This document shows positions 24,801 to 38,429 of a stretch of DNA of 64,000 nt, piece after piece. The position numbers were made by a program, and so were the translations under genes. The stretch lies in contig JADHZB010002086.1 in assembly GCA_015657535.1 (NCBI GenBank), positions 63,607-127,606 on the forward strand, written 5' to 3'. The notes beneath the pieces were generated by a model. The model did no database searches. It was given only the letters and a program-made list of their open reading frames with translations, and had not been told where the DNA came from. Numbering within the stretch: position 1 is the first letter of the stretch; each line of letters begins with the position of its first letter. The stretch is from Nephromyces sp. MM_2019 (lineage: Eukaryota > Apicomplexa > Aconoidasida > Nephromycida).

Positions 24801-27065
24801 ACCCAGAAAAAATGTCCGACAGTTATCGGAAGCGTTACAGACACGGTTATGCAATTTCAATTAGTGGCGTGCGATGCTATATGGTCACCTTATTTGCAAT
24901 TAGAAACATTTGCGTTCAAAATAAATCTACAAAAGTGCACAGCGACTGGAATTGGTGACCACTCAGTTTGGAAAGCTGTAATAGTACAGGCTAATTTGTG
25001 CGCCTGCCGTGGTAGATATAGGTCTTCTGGATGTTATTTCACAACTCATAGGGGTCGCCTTTAATGTGAGGAGTTAGAAACCCAAGGATCTTAAATGCCT
25101 TTTTTTTTTCCGAAAACTTGCAAACAAAAAGTCTGAAACCAAACGGAGGGCATATCAGGCTGACGGTGGTAATCGAACTCGCGTCACAGGATCAATAATG
25201 GATATTGCGCCAAACGGAGAGGCAGTTTCGGCTATGTTGAGACTCCATTTTTCGACTTTAATAAGCAACAAGCTGGCAAACAGTTGAAGGACTCTGGTGA
25301 TTGCGTAAACACAGTTTTTGGGGTTCGTGTATTATTAGTTATCTTTCTTGTATACAAATGTCAAAATAATCCTCTGAGCTACCTTACCGTTTTAGCGGGG
25401 CATAAGCATTGTGATTAACTAATAAGCTGTGACTCGCCATCAATTACAGATAAAACTCATGCGAATCAGCGTAATAATCCGAAGCGCTTTGCAGAAGTTT
25501 TTTCATCTGTGATTAACAGCTAAAAAGTAAGTGATCAGTACGCAAAAAGCCAGATACGGTAGTGCTTCATCAGAGAAGCCTCAGGAAGGTACATTTTCTG
25601 CACTCCAGAGACGAAAGACGAAAGCAAAATAAAAGAGCTGGAATAATTTCAAAAATTGGCTAGTGCATTCATGGCTGACTGTGTTATATTGGAGGATACT
25701 AACTATTGATTGAGTTTTTTTCTGGTAAAAAAAATATATAAGATGTTATAACATGTGTTTCACGTCTATAGGAGATCATGCAGCAAAAAAGTGAAAGCCT
25801 CCCTTAAGCAAACAGTGCAAAGAACTAAATTAGCTTCATTCCAGGCTGGAAATACGCTCTAGGGGCACGCCTTATCTTCATTGTGTTCTAGAACATTGCA
25901 AAACACTTACTAAGCTTCATTTTTGCCAAATATTGGTTGTCGAAAATATGCACAGTGGAGACTATGTGCATGCATTAAATTTCGTTTTTTAAATAGCTGA
26001 ACTTCGCCGAGCTTTCTCCAAGCCAAGATTCAATGATGTTAACAAAAATTTTTATCGCAAAATTTTGGAGTTTCAAACTTGTGTAAAAATTAAAGGGTCG
26101 AATTGCATTGTAATAGTTCTCTTATCACAACCTTTTCAATATTTGAGATTATTGGACGGTGGATGATAACAGTAAGTCCATAACCCACAGAAGTTTTGCA
26201 AGACTCAAGATATAAATAAGGGAGTAGTATTTTTTTTGCGCGCAGGAATTCTACCATCGTTAGTATTTCTCCAAGTTTAACATTCGGTCTTAAAAAATAA
26301 CCATTTACTGACTGCAGAAAGTGGAGATGGAAATCTCGCCAATCTGGTGTTGAATAAGTACCATTCGAAGTGGAGATTCTATAGAATTAGAGAAAGGTAG
26401 AAAATGCCTTCAATAAATTAATTGCATTGTCTAATAAACTTTTAATTTGCTTATTTCATGTGAGAAGACTTTCTACCACGATAACGTTTGTCAATAATTC
26501 CTTAAAAAGCCTCGAAAAATTCGAACATCACCGAGTTTTTCAGGAAATTCACTGCGATAGAATATCGACGATTCTTCATTTGTTAGTGACTGGCAATTTT
26601 TTTATGGGGAAGTAAGGAAGCCAATGAACATAAATGGTGAATAGTAGCATTATAAATAGAAGGTAAAATTAGAAGATCTAAGATTTGGTAAGAAACTAGT
26701 AAGGTGGGGGTTTTCAAATCCTAAAAATGAACTGGAAAAACAGTATTATTTTGGCTTAGCAAATAGTGACATTTCCTGTGCTAGAACTTAAATTGACATC
26801 TGAAGATTTGGATCATATTTCAAGGCATCCTTTTACGAGACTCTTAACTAAATTGGTGCTGCAATGAAGTTTTAACGCCTCTTTTAACGGTTGCCTAGTT
26901 TATAGGCGCGATTAAAATAAGCCATGTACCGCATAAACTTGAATATAATGCAGCATCGTCAATTCTCAGTTTATTTAGCTGCCATCGGGTTCATTCAGTA
27001 TTCATCATGCACTTCTTTCTGGGGATGCTACAGTCACCCTTTGTCTCCAGGACAATAATCGGAAG
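21858..27065. other. Intergenic, nothing firmly recognised
   Basis: About 5.2 kb. A coding-like stretch follows an acceptor (ttttggatag) at 23446 (peptide ENFYQLSDLFAKVAYK) and could end after a 37-base intron-like segment, but no gene could be built. Other open stretches (24302-24487, 24849-25064, 26427-26615) lack supporting features. The + strand changes from T-rich to balanced and then A-rich across this segment. Confidence 0.4.
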
Positions 27066-29519
27066 ATGCTTAGCCGGAAATCAGGTAGAGTAACATTAAG
27101 AAGACCAGAAAGCAATACTGATGATCAGGAGGGCTCTAGATTGCCACCATGCAAAACCGCACTGCATGCCTTCCTGGCAGTGCCATATATCACTCCAGAC
27201 TCGACCGAAATGAGTGCATACGAGAAAAGCGGTCAAGACAAAGAAGATTGCGCACTATCAAATTCAGATTACGTTGACACTCAAGAGGCAATCTCCATAG
27301 CAACGGATGACAGATACAATAAGTCAATTTCAGCTCCATCCAATTCCCAAATCGATCTAGGAGAAGTTTCAGAAACTCAAAAAAATTCAGGAAATATTTC
27401 CACGGAGCTGGCTGCACCTGCTGTGATGTTAAAGATGGAAAAGGTTAAGTCTGCATTTTCTATTTTAAAAAAATGCTATGGATTCTGACATGGCCACAGT
27501 GCATGAAAAAATTCCCTCTGGTTTTTTCTCAAAGGCAAGCTTAAATTTTTTTCAGGAATTTAAGTACAAATCATAGCCGGCTCGTTATTACTGTTGTCAC
27601 AGACAGCTTATTTCCATACTACTTAACGAGATTACCCCTATGAACATTTAATCATATATTCTTGACGACTGTATCCAACGAGCTCAGTAGCTGCCATGAT
27701 AAAAACCCAAAAATTTGGTGTAGGGGTAATACCTTTAATGTTTGGGGCCTAAAATTAATGAGTTTTCAGAATAGTGCTCGCCTCCACTCTTCATTGAGTA
27801 ACCACTGCTTCCATTCACATTGACAAGTAGTACTTACTAAACAAAAGATTTGGAAAATAAAGTTTGCTTGTTTAAGAGCACGGTTGTAACCTCTGCTCTG
27901 CAGGATATTGAAGGAGACATACAAGAAAATGCTGCCAAGTTGTCGCTACCCCCCGTGAAACCTCAGGGGAGTAACTTCTGGACCATCCCTATGCGTAGCA
28001 AATCCCAAAATTACTTCTATGAAATGGGAGTACCTTTGGAAGTCATTAGCAAAGGGCAATTCAATGATAAGGTTAGTAGTTACCTACAGAAAATCTTTTT
28101 AACATGTACTAAGGGCGGGAAAACGGAGTTTTAATGGACAATCCTCACCTTGTTAGGAAGCTTACCGCATGTTGAAGTGCGGTAAATACACCCGTCTTGC
28201 CTTTTGATTAGGCCTTTTAAAATGAAGTTGAAAAGTAAATACTTTAAGACTTTTATTGCACAAATCTTCTAGAATGTGTTTAACGGATTGCGTAACGTGG
28301 TGGGATAGTAGCATTTAACGCGTCGTCAACTGAGACAACTGCTAGGGCGGTGGCAAAAGCAATAATTTCGAATTGAGGATAGTGGCAACGAGCATTGTCA
28401 AAATTAAATCATAGCGCTTATTCAAGACATGAAAACGCTTAGCTATAAGGATCTTTTGCTAGAGGGAAGGAGGTAAACTAGCTCTCCACCACTCAATCAC
28501 CACAGCACGCTATTTGAGCTCAATAATTGATGTTAAGCATCAAAAATGCAATGCTTGACTCTCATGTTGCACCCTGTCATTATGTACAACGCTGTAGCTA
28601 CAAGAATATCTCGTCGCCAATGCTCACTCCATCGTAAGCTCTTGATTTAAACGACGGTAAATATCATTCAGCAGAGTGATACAAAAGACCTTTTTGCAAA
28701 CGCTCAATCAGGCTGCACTGTAAACGCATGAAGGTTGCTATTCATGTTTTGCCTCATTCATAAGGGCTTATGTACCTCATTTAAAAGCATGCATAACAGT
28801 CAGATGATTTCATGATTTGTATTGCTCTGCATCTTACATCGATTGAAGAATATAAATTACATGGTGAGAAAATAGCGCTGCAGGGACAAGAGCATTTACG
28901 CGAAACTAAAAACACATCATTTTCCTGACGTACGCCGCAGGTGCACATACATGCGGCAGCAAGGCTGTCCTCAGGAGACACTACAATCGGAGAGAAGCAA
29001 TTCGATAAATCTGCCGATTTGAAGGACACCCAAGGAAGTGGAAAATATTCGAAAGGTTTCGTTATATTGCTGGCCCAACGTATATTCAAGAATCCGCATA
29101 ATTTTCTAAAAATGTATTAAAGTTACTCCAAAACTTCCAAAACACCAAGTCGTTTTTTGAAATAGCTGGAATTGTGCTTAATTTTTCCAGAAACTCCAGA
29201 TTTTAAGGTGTGTAGTTCCCAAACTTCGAGCACTGGCAGGATGCATCCAGTTTCGTCATCTCAAGAAACCAAAAAAGCCGAAGAGAAGCGCATTGTATCA
29301 TCTCGTAAAAAGTATCTAGGACGCAATTCAGGATACGCACTTTTACCGAGATACTACTTACATCAGGCGACCAAAGATAGCACAGCGGTCGTTCCCCCAG
29401 TATGTGAAGAACACACTTCGGGAATATCCAACTCAACAGACGTTGCAGCGGAAGCAGGAAAAACTTCATTAGTAGAAGCACTAAACATGAGCCATGAAAA
29501 GGATAAAGCGGTACGCTAG
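27066..29519 (+). CDS. Hypothetical polar protein, four exons
   Basis: Exons 27066-27443, 27904-28071, 28941-29055 and 29191-29519 join in phase (0, 0, 1) to 329 residues ending in TAG. Splice sites are mostly good (ctctgcag, tacgccgcag, tttttccag; donors GTTAAG, GTTAGT, and a weak GTTTCG after exon 3). The product is hydrophilic, rich in S, T, K, E and D, with no membrane segment, signal peptide or recognised domain, and looks largely disordered. The most structured-looking part is exon 2 (peptides GSNFWTIPMRSKSQNYFYEM and VPLEVISKGQF). The stop at 29517 lies just inside a possible donor (GCG/GTACGC), so the gene might continue. I do not recognise it; it may be lineage-specific. Confidence 0.6.
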
Positions 29520-32500
29520 ATTCTTGTTCCCGACTCCTACTCTCAGCACCGGCCTATAATATAACTCGACGATTCATTCAAACAAGTTTAATAGTGTAGT
29601 TTCCGTACCTTCTATGCCTACTTGAGCTATCATGCATTTAACCAAACCTCTAGCGATCAGCGTAAACAGGATACAACACGAAAAAGCCGAATAATGATAC
29701 GGAAAAAACTCGAATCTAAGAAAATCGTGCTGACACGACAGCCAGCATCAAAACTGCTGATCCAGGCCAAAGGTTTCGCCATACTTTATTGACACACAAG
29801 CAAAATAGCATACTGACAACACTCTAATTATCACGGATATCAAGTTAAAATTACAACAGGTGGCAGAGGCCGTACCCTAAAGTATTTTTTCTCAGCATTC
29901 ATAGCTCAAAGCACATCACCAATATCATAACAGCACTTTTGCCCCCCACCGCCACGCCAGCCCCTTCGGGACAGCAGCGTATTTGATTTCCGTGTAGCTA
30001 ACATCTCAAGAAATGCATTTCGTGTTCCCTTCTAGGCGCGCGTGATTCAATCATATTGGAAACACTGGAATTTTCAACACTGGGTACGCGGAGCCAACAT
30101 AATCAAAGGCGTTTTGTAGGTGCCGTAAGGGATCAATGCCTACAGTATCCTAAGCGTGACGTCCAAATTAGCATAGTTTCATACCTTAGCAACTGCTCTT
30201 AATATCCTCTTCTACATAGAGATCACAAGAAATTTCAGATTGACCTACACAATAACTACTCATTTTTAAGGATCTTCATGCGAGTGACCGCTTTATAGAA
30301 ATAATCCTCAAGGAAACAGATGCTATCACTACCAACTTCATGCGCAAAAAAAAGGCCGCATCCATAAATTTTCATAAGATAGAAAATTGCTAATAGTAGG
30401 AAAAAAGAACCCTTATTAGCACAATTTCACAGGTAGTGCAAACATATCTTTATGCCGGACTTGATCATCTTCTGCCTTGTGTTTCTACATACAAAACTGA
30501 AAGCACCTACTGCAATCTTTATGATGAAATATGTTTAGCAAAAAGCTACCGCGCGCACTACAATGATATTGAGAACAACGAGAACATTAACGCTTGCTAG
30601 GCTTCAGTCCATAAACTGGTAACACACTTTAACAAAGTTTACACAAACTTCGCCCAAAGCATTATCATGCTACCATCCGGCGTCGGGATAAGCGTATCTC
30701 CCGCAGGTCATAAAGTAGCAACCCAGCAAATAAATCAAGCATCGATAGCACACTATACCAGGAAAAGATAGGCAACCAAGCTAGCAAAAAATTATTGCCC
30801 GAAGTAACAGCAAATCCGCCCAATGCCGCAGAACAACTTTCCATTAGGAAATTTTAGAGTTCGGCAAATCAACCTACGCCCATTTTAAAATGAGAGTCCA
30901 CATCTCATGCTAAGAATTCTGCAAATATTTGCGATCACATCACTCAATAAACTAACTAAGCAATACAAAAATTGCTTTGCGCACACTGAATCAATATAAA
31001 AAAGGTCGAAATATGAAGCATGACATGTGCTCCTGTACTCACTAAGCTATAATTAATGACCGGGACTGCATTAATTTGGGGCAACTATGAACGCCACGGT
31101 TAGGCACACAAGTGATGAAATATAAACTAAACACTTTAAAGCGGGATGTTCGCTACAATCTTGATGTAAAAACGTTCGCTTTATAGCTTACAACTACATC
31201 ATTTATCACTCAAAGAATAAACAAACTAACCAAATAATACAACAACTTAGAGATAATAAACAACTTGAAGTTCCGCTACATTCCACACAAAGCACACAAA
31301 GCAGAAGCTCCAAATGCTCAGATGTTGAAGGCTACTCTTTTAAGCCATAATATTACCGCGACCAATAAGTTCATTCAAACCAGCACAACTCAAATCAAAG
31401 ACAAAACTTCAATATCAAAACGTTTTCAAGGCGTAGCAATGCGCAAGTCGCCGACTCATGAATCTCTACATGTATCTACGAATATAAATAATGGGATATC
31501 ATACCATATAAAAGCCATCTTCTAAAGTCAAAAAAAAAATAGAGCGCGGGCTTCTATAGGGAAAAATAGCTCCAGGCAAGGCACAAGCACATAACATTCA
31601 CCTCATCACTTAGACTTAACAATTAGCTTTCTACCACATATATCAAAGGGACCAGCAAAAGCAACGACGTTCGCAAGCATGTTACAAAAGCAATAAATTC
31701 AACGCAATTCATCCTTCAAACAGCTGCAAGGCAAACAGAACAGTACACAATTGAAGAAAACTTATAATATATATAATTCTAGAAAAACCAATGTTTTAAT
31801 TCGCGATTACTATTAACCATGCAAAATTGTTCGCAAAAAACAACCTAACGAGGCCGCACTAAGTGCAAATGCGCCAGTAATGAAGTAAAAAAGTTCGCAA
31901 AAAACAAAAAAAATTTTTACGCACCAAACATATTTAATATGTATCATAAAAACTCAGAATATTTAGTATGTATCATATAAGAACTCAGAATAAAAGTAAC
32001 AGACTCCTGGAGATGATGGCTCTTTAATACGCATGAAAATAGCGCTATTTCTTAGCATTTAAAGCTAAAAAAACAAAGCAGAGCACAGCATGCCATTTTT
32101 ACTCCTTACTAAAACAGTCGGAGGACTATGTATAATTACCCCTAATCTCCAAAGGGATTAAGTTTCTTACAACTGTGCATTTCAATTCTCATTTTTATTA
32201 AAAAAAATGATCCAGCTAGACTAGCTTATAAACAAAGCAACTCGCTCACTTTGAGATAACTTAATTGCTATACTAAATAAAAAAAGCACAAAAAAAGGAA
32301 TAAAGATATTAAAATACAGTTGTATGCAAGATATGCCGGTAAAAGCTTATTTCAACTTGATGAAATGCATGTAAATATATATACATATACATACATATAC
32401 CTACCTAGTAACCTAAAAAGTTATCTAACAGCGAGACACTCCCCTGCTATCTACTAAATTTCAATAAGCAACTAATCCATTTCAAAACATTACTAAAAAT

Positions 32501-33920
32501 GCTTTATTCCCGAGAAGCAAAGCACAGCCGAAGAATCAAAAGAAGCTACTAAAATAGCAACAGAGTAACATAGCTCAGTAAAAGAGTAATCACAGAATAC
32601 AAATCAGTAGATAAAAAAATTGACCGGTAAATATCAAGAACATCAAACAGATACTACTCAATAAAACTATATGCAAAAAGCATATATGAGAAGGCTGAGT
32701 ATCGAATGAATTCAAAACAACAGGAGATATCCAAAGTATCACGAAAATCCGCAAGAAATGATGCACCGTGTGAACAATAATCGACTCAAAGGCATCAAAA
32801 AAGAAAACATTGTAAACACGTATATTTCTTCAAGAGCCAGCCAAATATAATATCAGTATCACATGAGAGCATAAAAAAGATATAAACGGATAACAACGTA
32901 AGCAATTCCCTCCTGTTAATGGGTAAATACGCAAAAATCGCAGAAGAAATTCAATTCAAGATAAGCAAGCTAGCCATCATAAATTTGAAACCCTAAAAGC
33001 CTTCAAATTTAATTAAAAATTGGCATAATTCCTTTGCCAATATTTTCACAATCGCAACCTACTTGTTTGATATTTTATACTAAGCTTTTACCATTAGGCG
33101 ATAATGCTGCTATTAATAATGCTTAAAAAAAAAAATATGACATTGGAGGGTTTCCCAAATTAGCTTGCATACTTGCACTACCACGATCAAATAATAACTT
33201 AAACGCTCAGCAGTAGTTGAAGGCAAAAGAAAAAATCAGTTGAGAAAAAAACGTGATAATGAAAATAAGAAAAAACGCGGAATGATGAGCAATCTTCACA
33301 TCATGCACACCTTCTGGAGCGTTTTCGAAGATATCTTCAAACATGCAACATGTTTACAAAGCTGTATAAAATTCCTCAACAAAAGCACAATAAGTAGACA
33401 CAAAGCAATCCCAACGGAAAATTGCGGGATAAACTGGCACATCATCAGATACTAGCTGGCAGATGCTTTTAGTCATGAGCAAGCACACTACATGGCAGAA
33501 CATTCACCACCCAAATATAAAAACAGTAAAAACTAGACTGTAATTTCGAAGCCAAACTAAATACCGCTTCAATTGTACACATTAAAAAATGTTAATCCCC
33601 AAATACATACAAAAAACACACGATCATAGCGAAAATCACATTACAAAATCTTTTACAAAATCTTTTACAAAATAAGTAACAAAAAACTTTGAAGAGAACA
33701 TCTTACATAATAACTGCGATAGCATATCACTGAGGACACCTTAGCGAGGCACGTAAGTAGAACGAATTATAGTGACTGGAAGAAATTGCAATGTTAATAG
33801 TAGAAATTGCAGTATCAATAGCGGCACTTGCAGTGTCAACAGCAGAAATACCTCATAATCACCAGAAATACTAGATAATTAGCACGAAAAAGATTGCATT
33901 TTCTCATCATAGCAAGCATT
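29520..33920. other. Convergent intergenic region, A-rich on the + strand
   Basis: This 4.4-kb stretch lies between the last + strand gene and the 3' end of the first - strand gene. The + strand is rich in A and C and poor in T and G. Frames such as 31265-31525 and 33240-33455 lack an ATG in place and look like by-products of the low T content. No RNA gene, origin or mobile element was recognised apart from the short tandem repeat at 33782 and three copies of a 12-base unit (acaaaatctttt) near 33644-33680. Confidence 0.45.
33782..33844. repeat. Three copies of a diverged 21-bp tandem repeat
   Basis: Units at 33782, 33803 and 33824 share the pattern gaaattgca.t.tcaatag with several differences. 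The period is a multiple of three, and the + strand frame through it is open for about 30 codons (EIAxxxxEIAVS pattern) up to a TAG. There is no start codon or gene context, so I annotate it only as a repeat lying about 80 bases beyond the ZIP gene stop. Confidence 0.55.
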
Positions 33921-36900
33921 TCATTCTAAAGCTAACGATAACAAGACGACGCCAAAAATTGCGTAACCCCCGGCAAATATTATGAGGATAACCTTCCAAC
34001 CGGCAATCAATCTTCCTGCAAGAGCTCCATTCGTTAACTACAGAAAGAAAAAAAATACGTCGCTTATCAGAAATATAAAAGGAAATGTATAATTTTCAGA
34101 GAAAACCTCAAATCTATGCCCAGTAAGATTTATCATTCATGGCTGTCAAAGTGTATCTTGTTTCCAACAAAAAGCACAAACTGCGAAGTTCCTGCCTTTA
34201 TCGACAGCGTGAAAACACTTTAAAATTAAAGTTTGTTTTGCCACAAATATCTACAATTGGCGTTACATCACAGACCGTCTCACACTTATATACCAATCCG
34301 CACGCAGAGTGAAATGAAAAACAATTTAAATCTCCAAAAATAACCATCTTCAGCACATTAAATACAAATGTCTAAACATATTGAAACAAAACTACAGAGA
34401 AATCAACTGCAAGATTAAAAGAACAAAGGAACAAACTCCAAAACTAAAACCACACACAAAGCAATAAACTCCCAAACCCACACACGTACCAGAACTAAAC
34501 ACTTATTTCATCATAAAGGCTTTGAAAAAATATCCAACTCATTGAATGCATCACCAAAAAAATTTTAAAATGAAGTTTTTCAAAATATCCATACTCTGCA
34601 GTTAAATTCCAACATCTTCAACATATGGAAAAAAAAAACCAACCTCAAAAACTACCGAATTCATAAAAATACCCAACAAATTGACTTTCATTTAAAATTA
34701 CCAAAAAAGAGGAAAAAAAGCGTAAAAAGGCAGTTATTTCTCAAATATCCAAAGAAACTCTTTTATTTTTCCTTTGTTTAAATTTATACCAAAAAGAAAC
34801 AGGAGAATGTACATGCATAAACCTGCTACACCGGGTACATTAACACAAAAATTCATAAAAATATAGCGAAAAAAGTAATTGAGAAGAAATAAAACTGAAA
34901 ATCTTAAAATGTGAAAGTATGACAAAGAGGGCAGCAAATTCAAAATTGCATCGAATAGTCTACAAGAATACATACCTCAATACAGATGTGAAAAATAATC
35001 CCCGTAGCAATACAATTTAGAACTAGCCATACTGCACTTGAGCATGATTTTAGCAATATTCCGGTATATATTCCAAGAGGAGTAGCCGTAATAATCAATC
35101 CCATGGTTACAGCAAGGCAGAAAAATGACTGAAAAAAAAGCGAAAAATTCAGGGCAGTTGAAGAAGAGTGTATGCAGAAGTCATCATCTTTAGCTTTTTC
35201 ATCATAATTTTCTTGTCTATCATCTTTATTATCTTTTGCATCTTCAGTTTTCTCGTCATATTCAGCTTTTTAATGATCTTCGTTATATTCAGCTTTTTCA
35301 TCATCTTTTTCACCATCTTCAGAGGTGAGAAAAGCAGAGGAAGCACAAATCCACACACAGGTATAAACAGTGTAATAAAGAAATTCAAAAAGAATGTGAT
35401 TTAAAGCAACCTAGCTAAAATAGTCATCAAGAGACACACCACCCGTTTATTCATTTCATATCATCCTATAAAACTACCTTTTAGTAAAACTTCAATGAGT
35501 TTTTTTCACAACTGCTAGAAGCCATGCACTGCAATTTGATCATCTTACGGTCGATATATATATGTAAAGCATTAAGCATCAATCCAAATGCTAGAAATTG
35601 TGCAAGTATCTGCCTGTGTATTGCTGTCTGTTAGTGTGTGTGCCCCCGTGTGCCTCCCCCCGGTGAAGGAAAACAATTTTGTTACAAATACACAAGAATC
35701 TATAAAAATCGCCCAAGCACCATTTTTTAATCACCAAAAAACCTTCTAGGAAACACTTGCTTGCCTTCAGGATTAGAGAGTAATCTAGCACACACACACA
35801 CACGAGAGTTTATCTACGTGATATAAACTGTGTTGATACTATACAGCTTAAGCTATTGAACAGTTCCTATCACGCAAAACACAATAAAATTCCTCCTTCA
35901 AATAAATGTACATGAAAAAGGGAAATTTTGCGCTGCTTTAACCACATCTTCACTATACTCTACCACCACCAACCGCATTGCTAGTTTCCATCAACTTGTA
36001 AACGGTATAAGATTCTATCCATTTGTGAGCAAAAAAAGGGACTGAGATTAAGAATGCTCTCAAGAGCGAGCTGAAGCTGCTTATAGAAATACCTGAAAAA
36101 TGAATAGAAAAATGTGATTTTGAATAGAAAATACGTTTTTATTCTGTAGATTAAGGAGAATGTATCAAAATATAAGAAAAAATGTTCATTTTCATCGTTG
36201 CAAGCTAAACACATTCAGTGCGCTCAGGATTCAGCTATATTTGAGCACAAATAGAGATATATATAATTTGTGTACTGACCTTCGCAAAAGCCATGTATGA
36301 TGAAACAAAACGCTAAGCCAATCGAGCGAAGGTTGATGGAACGAAATTTCATGGACTTCTCGGGCATCGCTACGGGAGTAACATTATGAGGCTGCAATTC
36401 GCTATGGCTACAATGAGCTTTTCCATCTGAGAAGTAACAGTTGAGAACATACCCATGAACAAGGTGTAATCATAATAAATGAGCAAAATAAGGGAAAGAT
36501 TTCCTCTTAAATAGTGATGTAAGGATATACAAGGCAAGAAGTAGAAAATGTTGATGCGATTTTCAAGAGGGGAACCAATAAGAGCGATTAGTGATGAAGT
36601 TCAGAGGGGAGGTATGTAGTGGCAAAAAATAGCCAGAAATATCATATACATATACAGGTTAAACTAGGAAATAGTTACAGTAATCGCTAGGCTAGAGTGG
36701 AATCGTGGAGAGTTGGTAAGTAATTTCTGATGAATAAAAGCGAAAATCGAAAAGAAGACTAAAAGAGAATTCTGCAAGCAATTGCTGAGAAATACAAATG
36801 AAAATCTCTAGATTGACTAAAAGTAGTCCGCAAGTAATTGCTGATGTAAAAAGACGATAAAAATGTTCGCAGCATGCAACCAATCTACAACCCCAAAAGT

Positions 36901-38429
36901 AACTTTTCTGAGCGCTCCTGACTTTTCAGATGCTTCATAACTCAGCGTTCAAAGTCATTCTCTTCCTAAAAAAATATATGCTATTTTCGCCTTTAGTGCA
37001 ATCTAGGTAAACAGAGAGCATTTTGAGTCTATTTTTTCACAGCATTATTAGCTCATCTTTTCATAGCTTTCGGTTCTTCCTAGAAATTGCAAAAACAAGC
37101 TCCCACGCCTAGTCATTACACTTGCAAAGCTCGAAATTTATTCAGTGCAATATATGCTTATAGACCATACTAAAGTTAAATGATAAACACACAAGAGAAA
37201 CTCAGTTCACAAAAACACGAGCAGAGCTACAAGGATAACGAAAATAAAAAAAGTAAAAAAATCAAGCATAAAAATGCATGATCTCAAATTGCCAGGCAAA
37301 AAACTTCAAAGAGCTTACCAATAGAATCCGAGATCTGATCACAAAATTGGTCTATCATCATAAAACAAAAATATCCGGAAAACACGATAAGCATGGAAAT
37401 ATCCATGTGTCCCTTGCCTATTTCAGCCTCCAAAATATGGGAGTCATCTTCAAGTAAGCCAGGGAGCATATCAAAGAAAAAGATTCCCCAAAGACAACCT
37501 AGAATGTAAAAAACAGACATGAGAATAAGCAGTGAACAGTGATGAGAAAAGAATGCTATCTAAGAAGAAACTGCATTAAAAAAAACAGAAAATATGGCCA
37601 TGTACGAGTAAATATAGTAGAAATTAAAAGCATAACTTCGCTGCATGTATATGATTATTTATAAGATAAAACCTCAGAAACTATACAAGTTATTGAATCG
37701 CCTAAAAACAAAAACCTTTGAAGGTTTGCTCAAAAATCTTAGGTGTCTCTTCAAAGGAAAAGTGCGGAATTCAATTTCTCGCTTTTTTGGCAAGTTTGCT
37801 ACAATGTTAACACGTTTTTCTCAGCGATTATAGACCGAAAAAGGAAATGAGTAAGAATGTTTTTTATAGTGATCCAGATGATCTTGAGAAAAATTCTAGA
37901 AAAAGCTATGAGGAATCAATCTTTATAACACTAAAAATGTGATCTTTCATCATACTTGCGCTCTGTACGTACACTCTTCCAGTCGCGTTAAGTTTTCTAA
38001 TTTTGTGCTCCCAATCATTTTTGGGTTTAATTTCTTTTACACGTATCATCGAAAAAAAATTGTTTGGTACAAACATGCGGGTGAACAAAAAGAAGCATGA
38101 AACTACTGAACTTAGCTGCCAAAAATGATAGCTTAAATCACACAAAGAAACTAAAAAGAGCATCCAAAAATAATTCGTGCGAATCATCTTTGCATATACT
38201 AACCAGCAGCTAAAGCGTTGAGCACAAACTCTGAATGATGATAACGGCCGGACTTGCCATTTGACCTTGCGAGCAAGATACCTGCTGCAGCTGATAGAGC
38301 GATAACGCTTGAAGGAAGCAAACCGTGCAATAGAGCAGAGGGATTTTCCACTTGAGCTCCATGCAATTCATTCGATCCATGCAGGAATCGCTTGCTCAAG
38401 AAGCTACTCGTAGTATACCACGATGACAT
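33921..38429 (-). CDS. ZIP-family metal ion transporter
   Basis: Six exons on the - strand: 38429-38204, 37498-37319, 36426-36280, 36092-35974 (or 35959), 35128-34976 and 34037-33921. All phases agree; about 313 residues, stop TGA. ZIP (SLC39) features appear in order: LNALAAG..FFFDMLPG (helix II/III region), a short loop with four His and one Cys (from DGKAHCSH to QPHN), helix IV SIGLAFCFIIHGFCEG with the metal-binding H..E, helix V ending FFAHKWIES with H-K..E, helix VI TMGLIITATPLGIYTG matching the family TPxGI.G motif, and a final helix. ZIP proteins carry zinc, iron or related divalent metals into the cytosol. The N-terminal region is short and the start was taken at the ATG at 38429. 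The donor of exon 4 is ambiguous between two phase-0 sites. Confidence 0.85.
35129..35395 (-). other. Acidic in-frame segment next to ZIP exon 5, interrupted by TAA
   Basis: Upstream of ZIP exon 5, inside the proposed intron, the - strand stays open in the exon-5 frame to about 35395 except for one TAA at 35270-35272. The encoded sequence is dominated by D, E and K, with a repeated KAEY.E pattern on both sides of the stop. It may be a degenerate or alternatively used exon, or simply A-rich intron sequence. Confidence 0.4.

Noticed and set aside
25140..25240. A tRNA-like B-box (gttcgattacc on the - strand)
   Set aside because: The flanking bases do not pair into a T stem or an acceptor stem, and no A-box partner at the right distance was found.
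35270..35272. Reassignment of TAA to an amino acid, as in some ciliates
   Set aside because: The RING/TRAF and ceramide-synthase-like genes end naturally at TAA, and PSMG4, ZIP and phosphodiesterase end at TGA. One internal TAA in an A-rich intron does not support a variant code.
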